Below are positions 1-12,000 of a stretch of DNA of 64,000 nucleotides, piece by piece (positions within the stretch are counted from its first letter, which is position 1; each line of letters opens with the position of its first letter). The stretch is from the NCBI RefSeq assembly GCF_033807575.1, contig NC_084725.1:1027001-1091000 (forward strand), read 5' to 3'. Made by a program: the position numbers and the translations under genes. The notes under the pieces are model-generated. The model saw nothing but the letters and a program-made list of their open reading frames with translations. It was not told the origin of the DNA and did no database searches. The stretch is from Cydia pomonella. Its lineage: Eukaryota > Arthropoda > Insecta > Lepidoptera > Tortricidae.

Positions 1-91
1 GGCGAGGTGCCGACGCCGACCGTCCACGTGGACATGAACGCGGCGTACTGGAGGGGGAACGCTAGTGTCGCGGACAGCAGCGATAATGGAG
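1..91 (+). CDS. Magi: MAGI exon (partial, linker)
   Basis: Frame 1 is open from the window edge and ends GGA G before the donor GTAAGT at 92 (phase 1). It encodes a linker containing VHVDMNAAYWRG and SVADSSDNG. The 5' border of this exon is outside the window. Confidence 0.8.
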
Positions 92-3000
92 GTAAGTATT
101 AATGGAATTTAAATGTAATAAATTAATTTGAGGCAGTCTATTCGTAAACTTTGCTATAGGAAATCGAGTGCATTACTGGCACATAGTTAATTATCCGATG
201 TCTCGTTATGATGAGGTTTACGAACGCTCAGGTTTATTCTACTGTTTTGAGTGTTTTCAATGTATATAAGTATTTGTATATAATATATATCATCGCCTAG
301 TACGGTCACGTCTGAGAATATAGATACGGGCGATAAAGTGCCAAAAACCTTAATATATGAGCAATAAGGTCGTGTATACATATTTTTGGGACTTTATTCG
401 TATCGATATTTTCAGACGTGACTACCCACAACACAAGCCTGTTACTGTGAAACTATGTTGATCTGTGTAAATTTGTCCTATAATACATTTATTTATTTAC
501 TTTGTGTACTATAGTTACCTAAAACTCGGAAGTTTCCAAAACCACGAACCGCTGGCGAAATCTATCCCTTAAACCCTTCACATTCACGTTTAGCGACAAG
601 GAAGCTAGAGAGCCGATAGCCTGACCAAAACTGGACTGTGATCTACACTTTTTGACGTCAATGACGGATATATCCTCAACGGAGGTCCAACGCCGAAGAC
701 GGATTAATCCGTCACAGATCACAGAGCAACATAGACCTACGTGCATATGCATAAAGTTCAATTTCAGTTTTGACACTTCGGTGACGTGGCGTTCGAGCGA
801 CTGCTTTTGTGTTTGAAACAGCGTTGAAAACGTTAAGGCGGGATTCCACACTGGTGGAAGTTAAGAATACGAATTAAGAACAGCAGCAGGTTTAACTGAC
901 TATCATTTGGTACTTATGCCTATGTAATAAGGTTTATGTATTGTCAGTTAACACCGTGGATCTGTACATTTACAATGTTGTCTACAGGTTTCCCAGAAGA
1001 TGGCATGCTGCACTCGCCCACTACAGCAGCGTTGGGAGGGCTGCCGCCGCATGCCCAGTCACCCTCCACCAGTCGGATGAGGCCGCACTCGCCTTCCAAC
1101 TCCACAGGTACTTGAGGCCGCACTCGCCTTCCAACTCCACCGGTACTTGAGGCCGCACTCGCCTTCCAACTCCACCGGTACTTGAGGCCGCACTCGCCTT
1201 CCAACTCCACCGGTACTTGAGGCCGCACTCGCCTTCCAACTCCACAGGTACTTGAGGCCGCACTCGCCTTCCAACTCCACAGGTACTTGAGGCCGCACTC
1301 GCCTTCCAACTCCACCGGTACTTGAGGCCGCACTCGCCTTCCAACTCCACAGGTACTTGAGGCCGCACTCGCCTTCCAACTCCACAGGTACTTGAGGCCG
1401 CACTCGCCTTCCAACTCCACAGGTACTTGAGGCCGCACTCGCCTTCCAACTCCACAGGTACTTGAGGCCGCACTCGCCTTCCAACTCCACAGGTACTTGA
1501 GGCCGCACTCGCCTTCCAACTCCACAGGTACTTGAGGCCGCACTCGCCTTCCAACTCCACAGTAGTGTTGAGTTGCTCACTCGTGAGCAGGGACCGGACC
1601 CGCTTACCCTAACCCGTTCAAAAACCCGGGTTATTGTAAAGCTGTGTTCCAAAAACCGCTTCATTTCGGTAAGCTTTTGATTGGCTTACCGGTTAAGAAA
1701 CTGGGATGCACAGAAAAGTTTGTCAGGATGGTCCGACTATTGCATGACAACATGCAATGCTGTGTAAGTGTCAAGGGCGAACAATCAGAGTTTTTCTCTG
1801 TTAGTTGTGGCGTGAAGCAGGGATGTGTGCTTGCGCCCACTCTTTTCGCCTTGTACTTCGCAGTAGTAGTTCGGGATGCACTGCAAACTTCTTCTGACGG
1901 CATCCGTATTCGCTATCGATCCGATGGTGGCATATTCAACTTAGCCCGGCTTAAGGCGCGCACCAAGGTGTCTCACGCAATCATATCGGAGATAATGTAT
2001 GCAGATGATTTATGTTTTGTGGCCGATTCCCCAGGAGCTCTACAGCAGCTTATGTCGAGTCTTGATGAGTCATGTCATAGATTTGGCCTTAAAATAAGTG
2101 TCAAGAAGACTGAAGTTCTGGTCCTCGACACAATTGCCAATCCGCAGGTTGACATTAAACTCGGACGGGACTCACTTAAACTAGTAGAGCAGTTCAAATA
2201 CCTGGGTAGCACGATTACAGCTAAGTGCCACCTTGACAACGAAATTAACTGCAGAATAGGAGCCGCTGCAGGTGCGTTCGGAAAACTTCGTTCCAAGGTG
2301 TTTCGGTCACACGACATAAAGCTTTCTACTAAAATAGCTGTATACATGGCTATTGTCCTGCCGAATCTTTTGTATGCCTCAGAAACGTGGTGCCTGTATC
2401 GTAAGCATATTCGCTCATTAGACAGCTTCCATCTGAGATGCCTTCGCGAAATTATGGGCGTCCATTGGTCTGACCGTGTTAGAAACACGGAGATCCTTAG
2501 GCGTGCCGATGTCGCTGGAATAGAGGCCTACCTAATGAGACGACAGCTACGATGGTGCGGTCACGTCTCCCGCATGTCCCAAGACCGAGTCGCGAAACGC
2601 ATCTTCTACTGCGAACTGCAAGATGGAAAGCGCAAACAAGGCGGCCAATTCTTGCGGTTCAAAGATGTGTTGAAACGGCATATGAAGAGAGCTTATATAG
2701 AGCCAACGAAGTGGGAGAGTCTAGCCAGTGACCGTCCACGTTGGAGGCATATTGTGCAGACTCAGGTGCGTCAGTTTGAAGCCAGGCGGCTCACAGAACT
2801 CGACGCTAAGCGCGACGAGCTGAAGGCCAGACCACCTGCGGCCATACTTTACAATTATGTCGGAGGGGTGCTGACTTGCAACGAGTGTGGTCGTACATTT
2901 GCTGCAAAAATTGGCTATATCAGTCACCTGAGAGCGCACCAGCGACGCTCTCAGCGGTAGAACGCAGTCGCTGTGGTCGAAAACGGCTAGGAGATGATGA

Positions 3001-6000
3001 TGATGATGAAGAAACTAATCCTTTTATTTGAATTAATTCAGGTTAGCGCTTACCGATATTAAAAACCCGGGAAAGGGTTACCGCTTCAAGCGCTGATTAA
3101 ATACGAACAAGCTGTTTTAACTTTTACGTGAACTGCATATGGTCTATTAACGTAGCGCCCGACGCGAAACACGGCGGTTCCATTCCCTACGTGCACGTGC
3201 GAGTGCGCGGCGCGGCGCGGCGGCAGTCGGTATTTGTCAAAGGCTTTGTAATTTGCCGACCTAATATTGCTAATTCAAACAAAAGTGTACGTTAAGTCAA
3301 GTAGCGCACAACGTAGATTTCAAAACACATGCTAAAGTTTAAGGCAAATTACCTAATATGGTAAGTCGTTGCATTGATTTTGGTATATTTTTGTTTAGTA
3401 CCTATTACTCCTATTATAGTCACTTTCTTTATCGTTAGCTGTCTGTGCACATCTCCTGAGTCAGTGGATCTCATCAATGGCTTCTAATAATTTTATCGAG
3501 TTCGGGCTCATTTTAAAGGTCTTGGCAAGTTCTTTACGATACACATGGTGGAGAGGGTCTGATGGTGGAATCGGAAGGTGTCGATGGAACTCATCGGTAA
3601 CTACTAATAATGCTATCGAGTTAGGGCTCATTTTAAAGGTCTTGACGAGTTCTTTACGATACACATGGGGGAGAGGGTCTGATGGTGGAATCGGAAGGTG
3701 TAGATGGAACTCATCGATAACTACTAGTAATGCTATCGAGTTTGGGCTCATTTTAAATATCTTGACGAGTTCTTTACGATACACATGGTGGCGAGGGTCT
3801 GATGGCGGAATCGGAAGGTATCAGTGGAACTCATCGATAACTACTAGTAATGCTATCGAGTTTGGGCTCATTTTAAAGGTCTTGACGAGTTCTTTACGAT
3901 ACACATGGTGACGAGGGTCTGATGGTGGAATCGGAAGGTGTTGATGGAACTCATCGATAACTACTAGTAATGCTATCGAGTTTGGGCTCATTTTAAATAT
4001 CTTGACGAGTTCTTTACGATACACATGGTGGCGAGGGTCTGATGGTGGAATCGGAAGGTGTTGATGGAACTCATCGATAACTACTAGTAATGCTATTGAG
4101 TTTGGGCTCATTTAAAATGTCTTGAAGAGTTCTTTACGATACACATGGTGACGAAGGTCTGATAGTGAAATCGGAAGTTGTCAATGGAACTCATCGATGA
4201 CTTCCCATAATGCTATCAAGTTTAAGCTCATTTTAAATGTCATGACGAGTTCTTTACGATACACATGGTTGAGGTTCATCATTTTTGAAAACCACATTCC
4301 CTAAAACCTATAAAACGACATCCATGACAACTTTTATGACAAGTTGCATGGCCGCCATCTTGGATTCCAAAATAGTCATGACTTTCGAAATCCGCACTCC
4401 CTAAAACCTATAAAACGACATCCATGACGACTTTTATGACAAATTGCATGGTCGCCATCTTGGATTCCAAAATAGTCATGATTTTCGAAATCCGCACTCC
4501 GTAAAACCTTTACAACGACATCCATGACTATTTTTCTGACACATTTCATGGTCGGCATCATGAATTCCAAAACGATCATCTTTTTCAAAATCCGCACTCT
4601 CTAAAACCTATAAAACGACATCCATGATGACTTATTAAATAGTACGTGGCCGTCATCTTGGAATTCCAAAATAGTCATCATTTTCAAAACCCGCACTCCC
4701 TAAAACCTATAAAACGATATCCATGACGACTATTATGACAAAAAACAAGGCCGCCATCTTGGATTCCAAAATAGTCATGATTTTCGAAATCCGCACTCCC
4801 TAAAACCTAAAAAATGACTTCCATGATGACTTTTATGACAAAATGTGTGGCCGCCACCTTTGATTTCAAAATGGTCATCATTTTCGAAATCCGCACTCCC
4901 TAAAACCTATTAAACGATATCTATGACGACTTTTATGACAAATTGCATGGCCTCCACCTTGGATTCGAAAATAGTCATCATTTTCGAAATCTGCACTCCC
5001 TAAAACCTATATAATGACATCCATGACGATTTTTATGACATTGTACATGGTCACCATCTTGGACTCCAAAATGGTAATCTTTTTCGAAATCTGCACTTCC
5101 TAAAACGTATAAAACTACATCCATGACAACTTTTATGACAAATTGCATGGCCGCCATCTTGGATTCCAAAACAGTCATGATTTTCGAAATCCGCATTCCC
5201 TAAAACCTATAAAACGACATCAATAAAGACTTTTATGACAAATGGTATGGCCGCCATCTTGGACTTCAAAATGGTCATCATTTTCGAAATCCGCACTCCC
5301 TAAAACGTATAAAACGACATCCATGACGACTTTTATGACAAATTGCATGGCCGCCATCTTGGATTCCAAAATAGTCATGATTTTCGAAATCCGCACTCCC
5401 TAAAACCTATAACACGACATCCATGACGATTTTTATGACGTAGTACATGGTCACCATCTTGGACTCCATCCATGACGACTTTTATGACAAATTGCATGGC
5501 CGCCATCTTGGATTCCAAAATAGTCATGATTTTCAAAATCTGCACTCCCTAAAACTTATATAACGACATCCATGACGATTTTTATGACATTGTACATGGT
5601 CACCATCTTGGACTCCAAAATGGTCATCTTTTTCGGAATCTGCACTCCCTAAAACGTATGAAATGACATCCATGACGACTTTTATGACAAATTGCATGGC
5701 CACCATCTTGGATTCCAAAATAGTCATGATTTTCGAAATCCGCACCCCCTAAAACCTATAAAACGACACCCATGAAGACTTTTATGACAAATTGCATGGC
5801 CGCCATCTTGGACTCCAAAATGGTCATCATTTTCGAAATCCGCACTCCCTAAAACGTATAAAACGACATCCATGACGACTTTTATGAAAAATTGCATGGC
5901 TGCCATCTTGGATTCCAAAATAGTCATGATTTTCGAAATCCGCACTCCCTAAAAACCTATAAAACGACATCCATGACGATTTTTATGACATAGTACATGG

Positions 6001-9000
6001 TCACCATCTTGGACTCTATCCATGACGACTTTTATGTCAAATTGCATGGCCGCCATCTTGGATTCCAAACTAGTCATAATTTTCGAAATCTGCACTCCCT
6101 AAAACCTATATAACGACATCCATGACGATTTTTATGACATAGTACATGGTCACCATCTTGGACTCCAAAATGGTCATCTTTTTCTAAATCTGCACTCCCA
6201 TAAACCTAAAAACCGATTTACATGACGACTTTTATGACTTACTGCATGGCCGCCATCTTGGATTCCAAAATCGTCATCATTTTCGAAATCGGAACTCCCT
6301 AAAACCTAAAAATGATGATTTTTATGACAAAGTGTGTGGCCGCCATCTTACTAAAACCGGATACAAATAAGCATCTATATAGTAAGTCAACATTAACGAA
6401 AAGTACTTTTACGTCGGTAGTTACAATATAACTATCGAATCAATTACGTAATGCCCATCTCTGCCGCGGTGCCGCAGCGGTGGAGGAAAGGCGCGGGAGA
6501 GGGGTAAGGCTTACCCTAAACCGAAAGGTTACCGGTTAGTACACGCAAAACACAAACCGAATCAGCTCCTGTAAGCGGTAACCACTTGTTACGATTAGGT
6601 TAATCTGAATAATACGGGTTAATCATTATTGTTGGGTAACCGGTTGAACGGGTTACCCAAACGATTAGCTTATCATATGAAGGGGTTACCCATTCGAACG
6701 GGTAAGCCAAATGAACGGGTTTTCCGGTCCCTGCTCGTGAGGCACCTCATTTGTACCACTCATTTAGTTAAATTGTCGCAGAACTTCACACCGCATAAAT
6801 GTCATACATCACTCCTCAATTAATTTTACTCATTTACTCGCGCGCATCATACCACTCAAACCATTCAAACACTTCAAATTTAAAAAAAACTCTCAGCCTT
6901 TCAAACTCGCTCGCGTTCCTCACAACTCGCAAGAGAGTCGCGAGGCGCTCGGTGCTCGCCGACATTCAAATGAAGAAATGAGTCATTGACGTCATCGCAT
7001 TCATCGCTCACACTATCAACTGCCCAACTACAAACCTTATTGCAAGGACAAAAGGTCCACCGAGAAATGCGTTGTGTTTGTACCATTCACTCGCCTCACT
7101 GTGACATCCCCTCAAAAATCCTTTCAAAATGAAACAATGAATTAGATTTACCGAAAGAGGGAGTGAGACAGACACGCGCCGTGCTTCAATAACACCTCAT
7201 CGAAAATACGTTAAAAATGAAACACGAAAGAAAACAAGCGTAAGCGTCCGCAAGCTTACACACATATTACGCCATTTTGATCCTAGCATTGCTAAGTTAC
7301 TTGTCAAAAGCGAAAAATCTAAGTCATCAAAGAACCTACCGAAGAAAGTTTTTTCTCTCTGTCGCACTTGTAACTTCATACGTAAGTGCGACAGCAAAGC
7401 AAAACTTCGTGGTTCGCGGTAGGCCTCCATATTTGTTAGCTATTATTGTACTAACGCGCATACCAGTATATCCTGACCTCAAGACTCATATTGCTGGTGT
7501 CATGTATAATCTGAATCAATTAGACTGGACAGTGAAATGGTTACTTGATAAGCGATTGAAATGCCAACCAAGTCTCACTGGGCATTTACGAAGCTAGCTT
7601 AGAAACAGTTATCGTTTAAGAGACCAAAATATTATTTAAATTATTGAAATATAATATAGTGGCGTACACAAAATATGATATTTTACATTAGTTTATTAAT
7701 AAAAAAGTAAATATAATTTGTATAGGTGAAATAAACATGTACATTTTAACGATTTGAATTTGTAATACTTTTTGTTAACGTGCTTCATATAGTATTTCGA
7801 TCATTTATGATTTTGACATATTTATAGTACGAGAAACTCGAAAAAGTTGTTCGTAATCTTTAGTTGTGTTTTATAAATAGTGATCAGTGACCATTCTTAT
7901 AATTATACCAAAATAACAATATATTAACATTGTTTTCGCGATAAAATATACCTGTGGGTCTTTCTTTGTCTTTTGCATACAAAAATCAAGTGTATATTAC
8001 ACGCCGGTGGCATTACCGCGCGAACGTTATTGAGGCTTTCGTTTGTTATCATATTACAATGCTATTATTACTGATTATGAGGTGGTAAGTTAGTAATTTC
8101 TATATAATAATGGTACAAAAAATATTGGATTTGTTCTCCTTAGTTTGTTAATTGTTTGTTTGGTAGTTTATGGTTAGTATTTATTTCAATATATGAATGT
8201 TAAACTTAAAATGATATCAAGTAGTAAGGATTGATACTGAACAATCTAACAATAAAAATAATAAACTGCTAAATTAGAACAAGTTTCATAAAAGCATCAA
8301 ATTAAGTTGCAATAGGATGTATGTACTTTAACTCCTTAGTTTGATTCTTAAATGTATGTCTTCTGTTGTTAAAGTTCTGTTTTAAACCTCCAGAATTGCA
8401 CTCCAAGTAAATATTTAAAAGGAAGTTTAGCAATGCCTAAATATGTATTTACATTAAATATGGTTTGCTGCCGTTGGAGTTCATGGAATAGTCGATGCTG
8501 CAAAAGTGCTAGTACCTCTCCTCATTTGAAGTAAGACATTGTAACACCTCATTTTAGAGAATGAGGTACTCATACAAACTCATTTTAAATTGATGTCCTA
8601 CCCATCACTACTCCACAGGTACTTGAGGCCGCACTCGCCTTCCAACTCCACAGGTACTTAAGGCCGCACTCGCCTTCCAACTCCACAGGTACTTGAGGCC
8701 GCACTCGCCTTCCAACTCCACAGGTACTTGAGGCCGCACTCGCCTTCCAACTCCACAGGTACTTGAGGCCGCACTCGCCTTCCAACTCCACAGGTACTTG
8801 AGGCCGCACTCGCCTTCGAAAAAGTTCTTATTTCATGCAGATATACTGAAGGACAAAGGCATGTATTGTTCCCGCGGGAGTTATGGATTGTAAAACAAAT
8901 TTATAACTCCCTAGGGAGTTATAACTTTTTTTATTATGCCACGAGTTCGTAGAAACCACGTAGTGTAAATGAGTTTTACTTTTAAAATACTGCCGTTAAT

Positions 9001-12000
9001 AATTTAATATGTTTGTTTTTAAAATATTTTTACATAATTTTCAATCGTGGCTGAATGCCGAATAGGTCTGTGCCTTCGATGCCTCACCTGCCAAGAAATT
9101 ACAAAATGGCGGATGAATGTGTGATATGTCACCGTATTTAAGAATGATTCCGCTTAAAATTTAGTTTTTTGTTCACAAGTATGATGAAAAACATTGTATG
9201 TAACTCCGGGGGTATAAATATTGCAAACTCGGGTCATTAATTCCCACCACCTTCGTTTTCATTTCATTTCACCCCCTCGTATATTGTGCACAATATACTT
9301 TTTTTTGAACCCTATGCTACTGCCAGGTCGCATGAGGAGCCAGTCGCCCGGCAGCACCAGCGCCTCCGAGCGGCTGCTGCCCGCCGCGCGCCTGCACAGC
9401 CGCTCGCCCTCCAACAACTCGCCGGCTAGAAGCAAAGACAATATGAGGTACATTTCATGTTTAGGCTTAGGTTAGGTTTTGGCCGAACCTAGAGAAAAAT
9501 CGATCTTTCCGAAACACTATCGACTTACCTATAAATAATAATTTTAAACTTTATTCCAAAGCATAAAGGTGCATTTTTAATTATACCATTACGTTCTCAT
9601 AGTTGGATTAGTTTTTAAATTCGGTGGTTTTTTTTTTCAATCAAATGTTAAAATAGTAATACTACAATTTTCAAAATGGTGGCTTCCACTTATATTATCG
9701 AATTGCACTAAAGCGAACTGGGCTTGTAGTTACTTATTCGTCAATTCATTGAAAACGCCGAGAAAGACGGGGCATTATTTTTACATTTTTCGATTTCTCA
9801 ACGACCTCAAAATGGGACACCTATTTTCATCAGGTCTGGGCTTATTCAAATATTTAAAACACACCTATTGGGAGCGTGCACGACTGTCACGCAACCTAGT
9901 ATCCGCAATTCTAGGGGAAAACGTCAATTCACTACATCTTATAAAACTACTCCAAAACTAAAAACTACTGAACGGATTTTCATACGACTTTCATCTATCA
10001 ATAGAGTGATTCTTGAGGAAGGCTTAAGTATATAACTTGTTAAGGTTTTGTGTAAATTGTTTAGAATATAACGATGTTGTTGGAAAAAATCACGCTGGCT
10101 AGGAGCTTTAATCGAAAACGCTGCATAATCCGTTTGAGCTATAACAACACAATGTATGGTGGGGTTGTTTCTCATTCATAGGTCTACAAAAAAGTCCGCG
10201 ATGTGAAATGTCTATCTTTTAAGGATAACTTACTATATCCATTCTTAACTTCTAGAAAAAGATCACGTAATATGTGGCATTTGCAAAGCTATTTACATGG
10301 ATACATTATTAACAATTATCAAAATAAATACGTTAGTTATATTAAGCATTTCATACAGATTACAATGGTCCCTTACACCATACAATTTAAATGAATATTT
10401 CAGGAGTAATCGTAAATCAAAGTTTCATTTCGAGCCATATAATTGTATGAAATGTTAATGACGCTATCCGCAGTTAGTTCAAATTTTTACCACCTTATGC
10501 GCTGGGATCGCTTTACTTACCCCCACCACGCACTTCGCACGGTCCCAATAGTGATTTAGATACTTTTTTATTTTAACTTGTACATTTCCACTCTGCTGAT
10601 GAAAGCCATCAATTGAAGACTGTTTTTCTTTTTATAAAGTTATTATAAATAAAATAGATACACAAAGTAATAGATTTCACCTAGTTATTTTATTAAAGTG
10701 TCCAACCAAGTTACGTAGCGCTTTCTTTTTCTCAGAATGCGAGAAAATTCCCCGCCCCGACACATGCACTCTCCCGTATCTCGAAGATCGCCGTCCTGTT
10801 ACGATAACGACTCCATAGCGCAGCAAAATGCCGTCTACGTCGGGAACTATCCGCAGGTAAGATGTTCTAGAGATGGTCTAGATCAGAGCCCAACTGGGGA
10901 AGTACATCCACCTTACAGAGAACCGCAGTCAAATAACACTAGACCCTACTCATAGTGATGTGTTCCTGCCGGTGAATAAGGTTGCCAGAGCTCAACAAGG
11001 GGGGGGGGGGGGGGGTGTTAGGGTCGGCAACGCGCATGTAACACTTTTGGAGTCTCAGTTGTCCATAGGCGGTAACCGCTTACCATCAGGCGGGCAGTAT
11101 GCTTGTTTGCCACCGACGTAGTATGGAAAAAAGGTAAGATTTCGTTAAATTAATTTTTTTAATGACAAGGTGAGTTTGTCAGAGTATAGATAAGTAGAGG
11201 TCGATAAAAGTGATTTCATGATATAGGTCAATAAATCTATGTGTATAGTGTATAGTGTTTTTAAATATAACTACTATGTAAAACTGTATGCGCTATTAGA
11301 TAGTAAATGACTCAATATAAGTAAAATTTTAGCTATTAAGATATATTTGGTGTATTATGTTATGATTAATTCTAATTCTAATTAGAAATCTTGTATGCTT
11401 CCCATGCAGCATTATTTTTTAAATATATTTATTGCCTGCCACTATATCTGCAAGTGCATCATAGAATTGTTCTTCTTGATATTTTTTGTAGTCTCGCGAC
11501 TTATTCATTTTTATGTTATATCTGGCATGGTTATTATAGAAAAACAAAACCATGTTAAATAAAAAAAAATTATAAGGTGCTGACATCATCGAGCGTCGTA
11601 TCTTAAGAGCGTGTTGTGTGTGTATTTTTACGTCCGTGAAATTAATGATTTATTTCACGGGGAAGTCAAAAGGGAGGTTTACATATTGTATGTTTCACTA
11701 GACTGTCTTTAAGTTAACCTGTTTTTTAGTGTATACGTAGTAAAGCCTTTATGAAGTCATTAATTTTTATCAAGACTCATTATTTTCAAAATTCCCTAAC
11801 AAAAAAATATATGGAGAATTTACGAGGATGAGTGAAAATGTGTAAATAAATATGTCGGTGCAGGTGGAGGCAGGCGGCGCCGCGGACCCGGAGGCGGACG
11901 TGCTGGTGCGGCTGGCGCGCGGCGCGGCCGGGTTCGGGTTCCGCATCGTGGGCGGCACCGAGGACGGCAGCCGCGTCGCCGTGGGCTACGTCGTGCCCGG

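Larger units (their letters stand above)
1588..6733. mobile_element. Inner hAT-type transposon nested in the outer one
   Basis: Terminal inverted repeats are CAGGGACCGGA (1588-1598) and TCCGGTCCCTG (6723-6733), with an exact 8-bp target duplication CTCGTGAG (1580-1587 and 6734-6741). Both TIR form and TSD length are hAT-like. Terminal regions are rich in GGTAACC/GGTTACC-like words. Inside are a 5'-truncated LINE, a 120-bp satellite and a 100-bp satellite, and no transposase frame is visible. Confidence 0.82.
1563..8610. mobile_element. Outer hAT-type transposon, non-autonomous
   Basis: The ends TAGTGTTGAGT and the reverse complement TAGTGATGGGT match at 9 of 11 bases and fit the hAT pattern TAGNG. 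An exact 8-bp duplication CTCCACAG flanks it (1555-1562 and 8611-8618), lying in the 35-bp unit. ACCTCATT-type motifs occur near both ends. After removing the nested element about 1.9 kb remain (mostly 6742-8610), with no transposase-like reading frame, so it is non-autonomous or decayed. Direction is not defined. Confidence 0.75.

Noticed and set aside
1073..1562. CRISPR-like regular repeats
   Set aside because: Units are directly adjacent with no unique spacers, in a eukaryotic intron.
944..1664. Long overlapping minus-strand frames with 35-residue repeats (and 8585-8809)
   Set aside because: They arise only because three 35-bp units make 105 bases without stops. The plus strand carries the real exon in unit 1.
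3461..4111. Open frames across the 120-bp satellite, both strands
   Set aside because: A period divisible by three keeps any stop-free frame open. No start context, and units drift without regard to codons.
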